This document shows, one piece after another, positions 35,701-44,092 of a stretch of 64,000 nt of DNA (the stretch's first letter is position 1; every line of letters starts with the position of its first letter). Origin of the DNA: UBA6522 sp965205045 (GTDB taxonomy: Bacteria; Pseudomonadota; Gammaproteobacteria; Steroidobacterales; Rariloculaceae); assembly GCA_965205045.1 (NCBI GenBank), contig OZ242031.1:4526001-4590000 (forward strand). Direction: 5' to 3'. A program made the translations under genes and the position numbers. Under the pieces are notes generated by a model. It did not search any database. It was not told the DNA's origin and saw only the letters and a list, made by a program, of their open reading frames with translations.

Positions 35701-35958
35701 GACGGTCGTTCCGCCCCCCTGATCGATCAGCTTCATCGAGTGATGCACCTCTGGAAAGCTGGCGATTCGTTCAAGGTTAACGACTATCTCGATAGGCGGG
35801 GCCTGCGGCGCAGCCAGGTGTTTGGGCAGCTTGTTCAAGCACTGATCGAACAGAGCCGCGAAGAAGGTCAGGATGACGAATGTTCCTTGCTTGAGCGAAT
35901 TGCGAATCACTTAAGAGGCGCGGAGAGTTCGGTGCAACGAGAACTTGCCGTCGACTAG
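32764..35958 (+). CDS. DUF1156 DNA methylase with zinc ribbon (COG1743-like)
   Basis: A 1064-residue putative DNA amino-methyltransferase. The DUF1156 head reads LIEVAFPLRQASIDSVHEKN then STLHIWPARRPLAACRAAL. The SAM motif VLDPFAGGGAIPLEAMRLG is near 144-162, cysteine pairs CKAC (about 337) and CPCC (about 411) suggest a zinc ribbon, and the catalytic DPPYYDAIPYSDLMDFF lies near 644. The motif order fits N6-adenine or N4-cytosine methylation. An in-frame GTG at 32809 may be the real start because homology begins there. It should mark self DNA; the DUF499 ATPase gene follows after 21 bases. Confidence 0.82.
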   Translation: MKGNGTSRIGGSERIVSNKRLIEVAFPLRQASIDSVHEKNVRHGHISTLHIWPARRPLAACRAALIATLLPDPGDRKQRDEILKRLGGTLKKTVKKKRMPNGNIQEVEAWVTSGGILHWGRESGPDLDWFRKEIRKTYGGQAPKVLDPFAGGGAIPLEAMRLGCDVRAADINPVAWFILKCTLEYPQKLAREKRKLPDFALQDAEFMAARYKAKGLKPRGAKRGQTIELLQEPETDTDLLEADLAWHVRAWGRWVLNDARKSLARFYPTYAEYCSVKPYRPMPLDADETLKLVPTNDGGEPQIELLNAGFDEDYLQNLSNPRWVAKPTVAYFWARTVRCKACRAELPLLKTRWLAKKANKRVLLQMQPRHDESGVTFGIETNVEIKGDNPAQRREHDKRIGGGTMSRAGATCPCCGTTMTMDDLRLEGRAGRLGATMTAVVVSSPKGKEYRLPTALELEMACAAEGELDQVFADLPFGVPSEPTPKSGSGASRAFSVDGYGFDQWKKLFTPRQLLSLGSLVRSIRKLTKELDALGYRGDWKEAIIAYNAILFDKTADYGSSICTWHNSRELIGHTFARFALPMVWDTAELAIPNDVGGAWGAQLKWVALCIEHALAAADSGNATASKQSALNAAPEKVDIIVTDPPYYDAIPYSDLMDFFHIWLRRTLHGISPDCDAAFAEPLSPKWSKEADDGELIDDSARFNGDKEVSKRNYEVGMAKAFETCHEALKTDGRLVIVFAHKRPDAWETLVSAIIKAGFVVDGSWPIQTEMGTRMRAFSSAALASSVWLVCRKRDPLTRAGWDTEVLKDMESNITKRLRDFWDAGIRGPDFVWAATGPALEAYSRYPAVKKASEAGALMGVEEFLRHVRRIVVDFVVGRVLSRGDVEGQPGNQPLDDITTYYLLHRNDFRLANAPSGPCILYMVSCGLSEKDLADQNGLLAKGGKSTPGDADGESLGSGVFKLKPWSRRRHKNLGEDSLDGRSAPLIDQLHRVMHLWKAGDSFKVNDYLDRRGLRRSQVFGQLVQALIEQSREEGQDDECSLLERIANHLRGAESSVQRELAVD

Positions 35959-35979
35959 AGATTTGAGAGGAACTGCTGG

Positions 35980-38900
35980 ATGGCCAAGATGAACACCAAA
36001 CCCTGGCATGAAATTGTGCGTGTTCGCGCAGACATCAAGAGTGAGGAGCTGTCCCTCAAAGCATTTGCAGCGGACCTGTACGACGTCATGCTCGGACGAA
36101 ATCCCGGCGTGTATCACAACCCGGAAGAGTTCTTCGCACTGACGTACCCAACATTACGGCTTCGCGACTTGGCTCGCGACGTTACCAGGCGACTTGCTGG
36201 TAAGTCCGAGAAAGCCGTTCGGCAACTGCATGTCACCTTTGGCGGCGGAAAAACGCACGCCTTGATTGCGCTGGTGCATCTGGTAAGTAAGCCGAAGGCC
36301 CTGCCGGACACTCCGGCTGTGAGCGAGTTTCGCACCCACTGCGATCTCGATGACGACTTCCCAAAGGCGCGGGTGGCTGCGGTGGTTTTCGATCGCCTAG
36401 ATGCGGAACAAGGCATGGAAGCCAAAGCTCCGGATGGATCAATTCGAACACTCAAAATGCCTTGGAGTCAGCTCGCATGGCAACTGGCGGGCGAGGCGGG
36501 CCTGCGAATTCTTAAGGAAGACGGTGCGGAACGGTCGAGCCCGCCGGCAACCAACGTGATGGAGAAATTGCTTGAACTGGCGCGCGACGACGTGCCATCG
36601 ATTCTTATCCTCTTCGACGAAGTACTCTGGTTCGTACGCACCATGGCGGATCAGGATCCGTCTTGGATCGGGCGTATGGCCGACTTCCTCCACAGCCTCA
36701 CGCAAGCAGTCGCCAAGGTGCCCCGCTGCTGCCTCGTGGCGTCCCTGCTGGCGTCCGAAACAAGCAAGATGGACGAACTCGGCAGGCGAATCAGCAAGGA
36801 TCTCTATGATGAATTCCGGCGCGTGGCTGACGAGGGAATTCAACCGGTGGAAAGCCAGGACGTGCCGGAGATTCTGCGTCGGCGGCTTTTCGAGCTTGAT
36901 AGTTATTCGGACCAAAGTGCCTGGCGGTTGCAAGTGATGACCGTGCTGAACGGCATAGAGCGCCTTGACGACTACACGGCCCGAAACCGCACCATGGAGG
37001 AGGACCGTTACCTTAGGGCCTATCCGTTCCATCCGGACCTGGTTGACCTCTTCTACGCGAAGTGGACGCAGCTCGAAGGCTTCCAGCAAACCAGAGGCAT
37101 TCTCAAGACACTTGCAACGGCGCTACGAGATGCCGAGCGATGGGATACACAACCAATCATTGGCGCTCAAGCGTTCCTGACTTCGCCTGTATCGGAAGGC
37201 TTGAGTGCAGCGGCGCGCGAACTAGCAGAAACTGCACAACTTGAGCAGTACGACGGCTGCCGACAGAACTGGCCGGCGATCCTCGAGGCGGAACTCTCGC
37301 ACGCAACTAAGGCACAGGAACGACTAGGCAGCCTTACCTGCCGGGAAATCGAGCAGGCCGTAGTCGCCACTTTTCTGCATTCGCAACCTATCGGTCAGCG
37401 TGCAATGGCGCGTGAGCTGAAGCTGTTAATTTCCGGCGGTGAGCCCGATCCCATCGAATTGGAACAGGGATTGGAGCGTTGGGCAGACACTTCGTGGTAC
37501 CTGGACGACACCTTCATTGACGATCGCGAAGGCAAGCTGCCGAAACTGTGGCGGCTGGGTTCAAAGCCCAACCTCAAGCAGATGCACCATGACGCCCGAA
37601 GTCAGATTGGAGCGACGATGCTGGACGAAGTGCTTGAGCAGGAACTTCGCAAGGCAAAATTGCTCACCGAGGGTGCGCGTGGCCATGGTGTGAAAGTCCA
37701 TATGTTGCCGACTCGTCCGTTGGAGATTGCGGATGACGGCGAATTCCATTACGCCGTACTCGGGCCCAAGGCGGCTTCTGATGCCGGCACGCCAAGCGCG
37801 GAAGCCAAGCGGTTTCTCGACGAAACAACAGGGCCCGAAAAACCGAGAGCACTTAACAGAAACGCCGTAGTGCTGGCCGCTCCTTCCCGGCAGAGTATTA
37901 AAGTTGCACGGGAGAAGGTACGCGACCTTTTGGGATGGGAGAAGGTACGCGAGCTGCTCAAGGAACGGGATGACGTTGATACGGCGGCTACCGCGCGCCT
38001 CGAAGGCAATCTCAGGGCCGCGCGTAGTGAGATGACATCACAGATCGTTATGGCATGGTGCATTGCGGTAACGGCGAACGACTCAAACCAGATCGCCGCC
38101 TATCGTGTCACCGTCGACAATAATCCATTATTTGCGAGGCTTGTGGCCGACCGGCGCTTGCGGATACAGAGCGCGGCTATCAATGCCGAGGCCCTGCTGC
38201 CAGGCGGACCTTATAACCTGTGGGCTGCGAACGAAAATGAGCGTTTCGTAAAAGATCTGGTGGGAGCCTTTGCGGCCACGGCAAAACTTCCAAAAATGCT
38301 CAATCGCGAGGCAATTTTGGAAACACTGTTACAAGGGTGCGAAGCAGGCGATTTCGTTTTACGGTTGACGCGTAGTGACAACTCGGTGCGGTCTTTTTGG
38401 CGAAACCGGCCGGATGAAGTCGCCTTGGCCGAACGGAGCCTGGAGGTCGTGTTATCCGATTCCGCTGCGTTGACCGATCTCGATCACTCTCTCCTGGCGC
38501 CCGACAACCTGCCGGAACTTTGGCAGCAAGAAAGGTTGACGCTCGCCGAATTGGCTTCCTACTTCTCGGGTAAACACCTGGTATCAATCGACAAGGGAGG
38601 TTTCAACGAAGACCAGGTTGTTCCCGCAGCAGACGAAACCACGATCAAGGGAGCGGTGGCGCGAGCAGTAAAGCACGGTCTGGTCTGGCTGGTGAACGGC
38701 ACGATTAGCGTATTTGGCGATGAAGCGCCACCGGGATTCCTGAACGACAACGCAACATTGTATCCACCGCCCCCACGTATTGAAGCAGCAGACCTTCTGC
38801 CAGCGCAGCTTGCCGACGCATGGAATGGCGAAGAAACTGACGCACACCTGATCCATGGTGCGCTCTCCGCCAAAGCGGGCAAGCCTTTACCGTGGCTGCC

Positions 38901-39261
38901 GGTTAAACAAGCGTTTGCAGACGCCTTTCGCTTGGGAGTCTTCGAACGAACGGTTGATTCTGGACCTTGGCCGTGCGATTTGGCGGGAGCGTCTGCGATC
39001 AAGATCAGGGTAACCGATTCCCAAATATTGGACCCGCAAGTCAGTGTCTACGGTGGTAAACAAGCGACCGCAGAACTCGAAACGCATGAAATACAGGATC
39101 TGGCTGAAGGGATTGATGAACTGCGTCAGGTGACAGCGGGTCACCTGCTTCGAATAGAAGTAAAGGTTGAGTTCGGAGAGGTCGGCAAGGTCGATCAAGA
39201 ACTGATAGACCAAGTAAATGCCATACTAGACAAGATAAAGCCGGGATGGCGTGTCGAGTGA
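35980..39261 (+). CDS. DUF499 AAA-type ATPase (COG1483-like)
   Basis: A 1093-residue ATPase recognised from its head (PWHEIVRVRADIKSEELSLKAFAADL cut) and HVTFGGGKTHALIAL, the GGGKTH Walker A of DUF499 proteins (about 86-93). ILILFDEVLWFV (about 207) is Walker B, and ASLLASETSKMDELGRRI follows. The rest is a long region with winged-helix-like parts and no known catalytic motif. In other genomes DUF499 and DUF1156 genes occur side by side with a helicase in defence islands. It is the last gene of the operon and converges on grxD. Confidence 0.82.
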   Translation: MAKMNTKPWHEIVRVRADIKSEELSLKAFAADLYDVMLGRNPGVYHNPEEFFALTYPTLRLRDLARDVTRRLAGKSEKAVRQLHVTFGGGKTHALIALVHLVSKPKALPDTPAVSEFRTHCDLDDDFPKARVAAVVFDRLDAEQGMEAKAPDGSIRTLKMPWSQLAWQLAGEAGLRILKEDGAERSSPPATNVMEKLLELARDDVPSILILFDEVLWFVRTMADQDPSWIGRMADFLHSLTQAVAKVPRCCLVASLLASETSKMDELGRRISKDLYDEFRRVADEGIQPVESQDVPEILRRRLFELDSYSDQSAWRLQVMTVLNGIERLDDYTARNRTMEEDRYLRAYPFHPDLVDLFYAKWTQLEGFQQTRGILKTLATALRDAERWDTQPIIGAQAFLTSPVSEGLSAAARELAETAQLEQYDGCRQNWPAILEAELSHATKAQERLGSLTCREIEQAVVATFLHSQPIGQRAMARELKLLISGGEPDPIELEQGLERWADTSWYLDDTFIDDREGKLPKLWRLGSKPNLKQMHHDARSQIGATMLDEVLEQELRKAKLLTEGARGHGVKVHMLPTRPLEIADDGEFHYAVLGPKAASDAGTPSAEAKRFLDETTGPEKPRALNRNAVVLAAPSRQSIKVAREKVRDLLGWEKVRELLKERDDVDTAATARLEGNLRAARSEMTSQIVMAWCIAVTANDSNQIAAYRVTVDNNPLFARLVADRRLRIQSAAINAEALLPGGPYNLWAANENERFVKDLVGAFAATAKLPKMLNREAILETLLQGCEAGDFVLRLTRSDNSVRSFWRNRPDEVALAERSLEVVLSDSAALTDLDHSLLAPDNLPELWQQERLTLAELASYFSGKHLVSIDKGGFNEDQVVPAADETTIKGAVARAVKHGLVWLVNGTISVFGDEAPPGFLNDNATLYPPPPRIEAADLLPAQLADAWNGEETDAHLIHGALSAKAGKPLPWLPVKQAFADAFRLGVFERTVDSGPWPCDLAGASAIKIRVTDSQILDPQVSVYGGKQATAELETHEIQDLAEGIDELRQVTAGHLLRIEVKVEFGEVGKVDQELIDQVNAILDKIKPGWRVE

Positions 39262-39300
39262 TATCGACACGTCGATACCTGACCGACCACCGGCGGCTTG

Positions 39301-39636
39301 TCAGTCCGCTTCGGCCTCCGGGGGCGGCGCCGCGGACTCCACAACGGTCTTGAGCTCGCCGGAATGGTACATCTCAAGGGCGATGTCGCAACCGCCGATC
39401 AGCTCGCCGTTGACGTAGAGCTGGGGATACGTGGGCCAGTTGGAATAGACCTTCAACCCCTCGCGTATCTCCGGATCCTCGAAGATATTGACAAAGGCAA
39501 AGGGCTTGCCCACGGCCCGCAGCGCGGCCACGGTCTGCGCGGAAAAGCCGCACTGGGGAAAGTCCGGCGTGCCCTTCATGTAGAGCAGCACCGGATGGCT
39601 GCGCAGTTGGCTCTCGATCCTCTCGTTGACGTCCAT
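39301..39636 (-). CDS. grxD: monothiol glutaredoxin (Grx4 type)
   Basis: A 111-residue glutaredoxin with the CGFS active site (Cys29), which binds a shared [2Fe-2S] cluster with glutathione and passes it to client proteins. KGTPDFPQCGFS, the WPTYPQLYVNGELIGGCDI glutathione-binding stretch and normal length support it. The ATG at 39636 has a GGAGG about 12 bases upstream; a GTG at 39645 is less likely. It is core sequence resuming after the second defence island. Confidence 0.95.
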   Translation of the reverse strand: MDVNERIESQLRSHPVLLYMKGTPDFPQCGFSAQTVAALRAVGKPFAFVNIFEDPEIREGLKVYSNWPTYPQLYVNGELIGGCDIALEMYHSGELKTVVESAAPPPEAEAD

Positions 39637-39674
39637 TGCTTCCACAGACCTCCGTTGACAAGCGACCCACGGCC

Positions 39675-39701
39675 ATCGGCTTCCAGACAGGGGAAGCCGA
39701 T
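39675..39701. promoter_or_regulatory. perfect 10-bp hairpin upstream of grxD
   Basis: ATCGGCTTCC, a 7-base loop, then GGAAGCCGAT form a perfect stem-loop 39 bases before the grxD start, in a 198-base gap that holds nothing else coding. It could sit in the grxD 5' leader or stop read-through. No T-run follows on either strand. Confidence 0.4.
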
Positions 39702-39834
39702 GAACGGCGGGCTGATGATTGAATAATGCGGGTCCCTGGCCTATTCTTCAAGTTCCAGAACAACGGCTCGACCCGGCTGGCCCGATCGAGTCCGTATAAC
39801 GCTTCGCACAAGCATTCGGAGAGGAAATCCACAC

Positions 39835-40419
39835 ATGAATCCCCTGAACACAGTCAACGGAACCATCGCCGCCGGCGTCGTTCTCGCCATCCTGATCGGT
39901 CTCGTCACCATGGGTATCGCTTTCAACACGGCGAGTTTCCTGGTCTGGATCCACGTAATTGCGGGCATCACCTGGATCGGACTGCTCTATTACTTCAATT
40001 TCGTCCAGGTCCCGGCGCTGGCCGAGGCGGCCTCCGACGAGGGCGGTCCGGGCGGCGCAGGTATCACAAAGTACGTGGCGCCCCGTGCGTTGTGGTGGTT
40101 CCGCTGGGGCGCTGTGGTTACGTGGCTCTCCGGCGCCGCCTATCTGCTCCACCTCGGCATACTCCTAGATGCCTTCCTGCTTCGTGGAACCTCGCTTGTC
40201 ATTGGGGTAGGCGCATGGCTCGGCACGATCATGCTGTTCAATGTGTGGGTGCTGATCTGGCCGAACCAGAAGAAGATTCTCGGCATGGTGGAAGCGTCCG
40301 CCGACGAGATCGCCAAGGCGCGCCGAGTGGCCTTCCTCGCCTCGCGCACCAACACCATGCTGTCCATCCCCATGCTCATGAGCATGGTGGGAATGGGACA
40401 CCAGGGCTTTTTCATCTGA
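39835..40419 (+). CDS. multi-pass membrane protein, PuuD/COG3748 N-terminal-like
   Basis: A 194-residue protein with about five hydrophobic helices (AAGVVLAILIGLVTMGIAF, FLVWIHVIAGITWIGLLYYF, WWFRWGAVVTWLSGAAYLL, IGVGAWLGTIMLFNVWVLIW, and SIPMLMSMVGMG). The HVIAGITWIGLLYYFNFVQV region with its conserved His resembles the membrane domain of the PuuD/DUF989 group, here without the cytochrome-like C-terminal domain. It has its own gap upstream. The function is unclear; transport or haem binding through membrane histidines are both possible. Confidence 0.6.
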   Translation: MNPLNTVNGTIAAGVVLAILIGLVTMGIAFNTASFLVWIHVIAGITWIGLLYYFNFVQVPALAEAASDEGGPGGAGITKYVAPRALWWFRWGAVVTWLSGAAYLLHLGILLDAFLLRGTSLVIGVGAWLGTIMLFNVWVLIWPNQKKILGMVEASADEIAKARRVAFLASRTNTMLSIPMLMSMVGMGHQGFFI

Positions 40420-40500
40420 CCGGTTAGCCGGCAGGCGCCTGAAGCCCGGAACGGCGGATCGCCTTTCCGGGCAATTTCATGTTCGCGTTAAACTGCCGTC

Positions 40501-41352
40501 ATGACAGTCCCGCCCGTCTCTGCCGATGCGATTGCGAAGGCCGTAGCCGATGCTCTTCGTGAGGATGTCGGCGACGGTGACTTGACGACCGAACTGATCC
40601 CCGCGGACGTAGCCGCGCACGCACAGGTTAGCGCGCGGGAGAGTTGCATCCTCTGCGGAACCGGCTGGTTCTCCGAGGTTTTTCGCCAGATCGACGCGAG
40701 CGTGGCGGTGAGCTGGCACCGCTCCGACGGAGAAGCCGTCGCGCCGGAAACAGACGTTTGCCAACTGCAGGGTCCGGCCAGGGCACTGCTGACCGGCGAG
40801 CGGACCGCACTGAACTTCCTTCAGACGCTGTCGGCAACGGCAACCAGCGCCCGCCGCTACGTGGATGCCGTCGCAGGCACCGGAGCCACAATCCTGGATA
40901 CGCGCAAGACGATACCCGGCCTCCGCGACGCCCAGAAATACGCTGTCCGTTGCGGCGGCGCACGCAACCACCGCCGTGGCCTCTACGACGCCATCCTCAT
41001 CAAGGAAAACCACATCGCCGCGGCGGGTGGACTACGTCACGCAGTGAACGCCTCCCGGCGAAGGGCGCCCTCGGTAATGCTCGAAGTCGAGGTGGAGAGC
41101 CTCAATGAGTTGCGCGAGGCGCTGGCTTGCGAAGTTGACCGCATTTTGCTGGACAATTTCAGTTTGGAAGAAATCAGACAGGCCGTGAAGGTTCGCGACG
41201 CCAGCGACGTCACTGGCGTCGCACTTGAAGCCTCGGGTAGCGTCGACCTGGAAAGTGTCCGGGAAACGGCATTGGCAGGCGTGGACTACATTTCCGTCGG
41301 CGCGCTGACCAAGCATATCCACGCGGTGGACTTCTCAATGCGGTTTGTCTGA
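40501..41352 (+). CDS. nadC: nicotinate-nucleotide pyrophosphorylase (carboxylating)
   Basis: A 283-residue quinolinate phosphoribosyltransferase, the last step of de novo nicotinate mononucleotide synthesis. Active-site stretches are LREDVGDGDLTTELIP, ERTALNFLQTLSATAT, LDTRKTIPGLRDAQKYAVRCGG, LIKENHI, LEVEVES, ILLDNF and the C-terminal DYISVGALTKH. Length is normal. No nadA or nadB is in the window. Confidence 0.96.
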   Translation: MTVPPVSADAIAKAVADALREDVGDGDLTTELIPADVAAHAQVSARESCILCGTGWFSEVFRQIDASVAVSWHRSDGEAVAPETDVCQLQGPARALLTGERTALNFLQTLSATATSARRYVDAVAGTGATILDTRKTIPGLRDAQKYAVRCGGARNHRRGLYDAILIKENHIAAAGGLRHAVNASRRRAPSVMLEVEVESLNELREALACEVDRILLDNFSLEEIRQAVKVRDASDVTGVALEASGSVDLESVRETALAGVDYISVGALTKHIHAVDFSMRFV

Positions 41353-41372
41353 GCCATACAAGGCCATGCAAG

Positions 41373-41678
41373 TTGCGGCACTCTCTTACGCGAGCATCAG
41401 GCCTTCGCCGCTGGGATCCGGAACAAGCTGTTCCAGTGCCGGCGCAGCTTCGGCCCGGCCGATTTCATCCCATCTTTAGCGCGCAGGGAAATCCGATACC
41501 AACACTTTACGCCTCGGATCGAATTGACGGCGCGCTGTCGGAAACGGTGTTCCACAACATCGTCGCCGGTGGCGTCATTTTGCGGGCGAAACTCGCAACG
41601 CGCTGTCTGGCCCGATTGGTCCAATGGTGCCCAATCGAGAGTTGTTCGCGAGAGCGCTTCCGGGTGCGTTCATGTTAG
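41373..41678 (+). pseudogene. truncated RES-domain toxin
   Basis: The readable part RFHPIFSAQGNPIPTLYASD, then IDGALSETVFHNIV and VILRAKLATRCLARL is the N-terminal half of a RES-domain NAD-degrading toxin (a pattern like RF-P, LY-A, AL-ETVFH). The C-terminal half is missing: after LARL the frame runs into unrelated residues and a stop. No XRE partner gene is next to it. It lies directly before a vapBC pair, in a small toxin-rich spot after nadC. Confidence 0.55.
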
Positions 41679-41714
41679 AGTCGTATTACGTTTTCTTGAT
41701 CGATAGCGAGCACA

Positions 41715-41924
41715 ATGCAACAAGTAAAGGTATCCCCCAAGTTCCAGGTGGTCATCCCTAAACCGGTGCGCGAGTCTCTTGGAATCCGACCCGGCCAGCG
41801 CCTCCAGGTCTTGCCCTACGGGGACCGCATCGAATTGGTGCCGGTCAGAGAAATCGGCGAGATGAGAGGATTCCTCGCCGGCATGGATCCGCGATTCGAG
41901 CGCGAGCCCGATCGTGAAGTCTGA
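41715..41924 (+). CDS. vapB: AbrB/MazE-type antitoxin (VapB)
   Basis: A 69-residue protein with a swapped-hairpin DNA-binding domain: VKVSPKFQVVIPKPVRESLGIRPGQRLQVLPYG is a textbook AbrB fold. The C-terminal acidic/Trp-poor tail (RGFLAGMDPRFEREPDREV) should wrap around the toxin. It is two bases upstream of the PIN-domain gene; antitoxins of this kind neutralise the toxin and repress their own promoter. Confidence 0.88.
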   Translation: MQQVKVSPKFQVVIPKPVRESLGIRPGQRLQVLPYGDRIELVPVREIGEMRGFLAGMDPRFEREPDREV

Positions 41925-41926
41925 CC

Positions 41927-42322
41927 ATGTCCGCGAGTCTGCTCAACCTGGTCGATTCCTCCGGCTGGATCGAATTTTTCACCGATGGCCCCAACGCCGG
42001 TACGTTTGCCAGCCCGCTTTCGGATGCAAGCCGGCTCGTGGTGCCGACAGTGAGTGTTTACGAAGTTTTTCGAGTGGTACTGCGCCGTCGCGGTGAGGAC
42101 GATGCGCTTCGTGCCGCTGGCTTGATGAACCGCGGTCGGGAGATCCCGCTTTCGTCAGCGCTTGCCCTGGAGGCGGCGCGGCTCGCACACGAGAGTGGCC
42201 TGGCGATGGCCGACGGCATTATCCTGGCCACGGCGCGACTCACAGGGGCAACGCTGTGGACCCAGGATGTTGACTTCGAAGGCATGCCCCATGTGAGGTA
42301 TTTTCCGAAAGTTCCGGCCTAA
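41927..42322 (+). CDS. vapC: PIN-domain ribonuclease toxin (VapC)
   Basis: A 131-residue PIN-fold RNase. Acidic residues are at NLVDSSGWIEFF (Asp near 10), VSVYEVFRVVLR (Glu near 46), MADGIILATARLTGATLWTQDVDFEG (Asp near 96 and 114), giving the four-carboxylate site. VapC toxins cleave tRNA or rRNA. The 3' end overlaps by four bases the remains of an esterase gene on the other strand. Confidence 0.88.
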   Translation: MSASLLNLVDSSGWIEFFTDGPNAGTFASPLSDASRLVVPTVSVYEVFRVVLRRRGEDDALRAAGLMNRGREIPLSSALALEAARLAHESGLAMADGIILATARLTGATLWTQDVDFEGMPHVRYFPKVPA

Positions 42323-42483
42323 AGCCGACCCGTCTCAACGAACCTGAGCGACCGTTCGAGCGCATCCAGCGCTCCCTGAAGCAGGATCTCTCCCTGCGGC
42401 AGGTCCCCACGCGTCTGGCCCTGCGGGCCGAGCACGAAGTCATGGTAGCCGTGCTCGTAGATTTCCATCCGGACCGCAGTGCA
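42319..42483 (-). pseudogene. 3' fragment of the esterase gene cut off by IS66
   Basis: These 54 codons (CTAVRMEIYEHGYHDFVLGP cut, ending FVETGRL) have no start. If the IS66 element and one target-site copy are removed, the frame continues exactly from ...DGELI of the tannase-like gene at 44874. The fragment is therefore the C-terminal end of that protein, separated by the insertion. The stop TAG at 42321-42319 overlaps the vapC stop. This C-terminal stretch itself is not a recognised domain. Confidence 0.85.
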
Positions 42484-42491
42484 GATCAATT
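42484..42491. repeat. IS66 target-site duplication, left copy
   Basis: GATCAATT, identical to 44874-44881; 8 bp is the IS66-family duplication length. Confidence 0.95.
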
Positions 42492-42529
42492 GTAAGCGGG
42501 CAAACTGGACCGTTCTGGACTTTCGCGGC

Positions 42530-44092
42530 CTAGTGAAGTGGGGGATCGCGGGCGCGGTCCAGGTCGGACCGTAGCGGATTGTCGGCGAAAAGCGTCTTCC
42601 ACACCCTTGGGGTCAGTTCGACGGCGCGCTTGGCCGGATGCCGGTCGATCCGCTGCAACACGTCGACCAGGTAGATGTAGGGGTTCACGCCCTGCAGCTG
42701 GCAGGTCGCGAGCAAGCTCTGGATCGCCCCGACGCGGCGCGCGCCCAGTTCCGTCCAGGCGAACAGCCAGTTGCGCCGGCCCATCGGGATCGGGCGCAGG
42801 CCCCGCTCAAGGTGGTTCGTGTCGATGGCGACCCCGGGGTCCTCCAGAAACACCCGCAGCCCGGCCTCGCGTTCCGCCGCGTAGGCCAGCGCCTGACCGA
42901 ACGGGTGGCTCGGCAGCAGGTCCACCCGCTGGCGTTGTTGTTTGCACCAGTCGAAAAACGCGTCCACCGCCGCGGCGCTGCGCTCGCGCCGCCAGGCCAG
43001 CTTCGCCGGGCCGTCGAGCTTCTTCTTGCGTATCTTCTTCTCGTGCCGGTACAGCGCGCCGATGAGCGACAACGCCGCGGCCACGCCCTCGGGATCGCTC
43101 TGCTTGGCATCCACGAAATTACGCCGGCAATGACTCCAGCACTGCGCATGCGCGAGGCCGCGGCGCTTCGCGAACGCCTCGTACGCACCGTACCCGTCGC
43201 TCAACAGTGTGCCCGAGAAATCCCCGAGGAACCTCTCCACGTGCTTGTGCGCGCGGCTCGGCGCGTAGTGAAACACCAACTCGTCGTCCTGCCCGTACAC
43301 CGGCCAGAAGTACGCCGCGCGCATCTTGCCCGGCCCGCTGCGCCCGGCCTTGATCGAGGTCTCGTCCATGGCCACGACCGCGCCGCTCAAAATGTGCGCG
43401 GATTGCGCCGAGACCAGCGGCCCCAACAGGTCGATGGCCCGTCCGGCCCAGTTCGTCAGACTGCGCCGGCTCACCGCGATCCCGCTGTCGGCCAGGCGCC
43501 GGTGCTGGCGGTACAGCGGCAGGTGATATCGAAACTTGTCCACCAGCAGCCCGGCCAGGAAGCTCACGTCCACCGCCGCGCGCCCCAGCACGTTCGGCGG
43601 CGCCGCCGGCGTCAACACCTGCCCGGTGTCCCGGCGCTTGACGACCTGGCGCACGTACCTCAGCACCTTGTAGCTGCCCGGCTCCTGGGCCAGCCGGTGC
43701 GTGACCTTCTCCCCCACGAACTCCCGCTCGGACTCCGGAATCGCCTCGATGGCGGGGTCCGTCACATGGATCGTCTCCACCGGCACCGTCTCGTCGAACC
43801 GCAACCCGTGCTCGTTGACCGCCCCGTCGCGGCGCTTCTTCCGGCGCCGGTAGCGGATCTCTTGCGTGGGCGCCTCCCCGGCCGGTGTCGCCTCGATGCC
43901 CAGCGCCGCGAACAGGCTCGCCTGCTCCGCCTCGTCGAACTCGAGCCGCTTCTCGGACTTCGGCCCGAACAACTGGCGCTGGAACCACTCCAGTTGACGC
44001 TTGACCGAGGCCAGTTGGCCGGTGAGGTCGGCGACGGTCGCGTTCAATCGCGCGTTCTCTTGTTGAAGAACCTCGATCCGGGCGTGGGACAA
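42530..44092 (-). CDS. tnpC: IS66 transposase TnpC
   Basis: A 520-residue DDE transposase. The N-terminal coiled coil (residues 4-40: IEVLQQENARLNATVADL) is followed by QLFGPKSEKR, a basic/zinc-type region, and the catalytic core with VVAMDETSIKAG (first Asp), LLSDGYGAYEAFAKRRG (second Asp) and TNHLERGLRPIPMGRRNW (Glu). ESREREFV-type spacing and the C-terminal NPYIYLVDVLQRI are standard. It is full length with no lesion. Confidence 0.96.
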   Translation of the reverse strand: MSHARIEVLQQENARLNATVADLTGQLASVKRQLEWFQRQLFGPKSEKRLEFDEAEQASLFAALGIEATPAGEAPTQEIRYRRRKKRRDGAVNEHGLRFDETVPVETIHVTDPAIEAIPESEREFVGEKVTHRLAQEPGSYKVLRYVRQVVKRRDTGQVLTPAAPPNVLGRAAVDVSFLAGLLVDKFRYHLPLYRQHRRLADSGIAVSRRSLTNWAGRAIDLLGPLVSAQSAHILSGAVVAMDETSIKAGRSGPGKMRAAYFWPVYGQDDELVFHYAPSRAHKHVERFLGDFSGTLLSDGYGAYEAFAKRRGLAHAQCWSHCRRNFVDAKQSDPEGVAAALSLIGALYRHEKKIRKKKLDGPAKLAWRRERSAAAVDAFFDWCKQQRQRVDLLPSHPFGQALAYAAEREAGLRVFLEDPGVAIDTNHLERGLRPIPMGRRNWLFAWTELGARRVGAIQSLLATCQLQGVNPYIYLVDVLQRIDRHPAKRAVELTPRVWKTLFADNPLRSDLDRARDPPLH

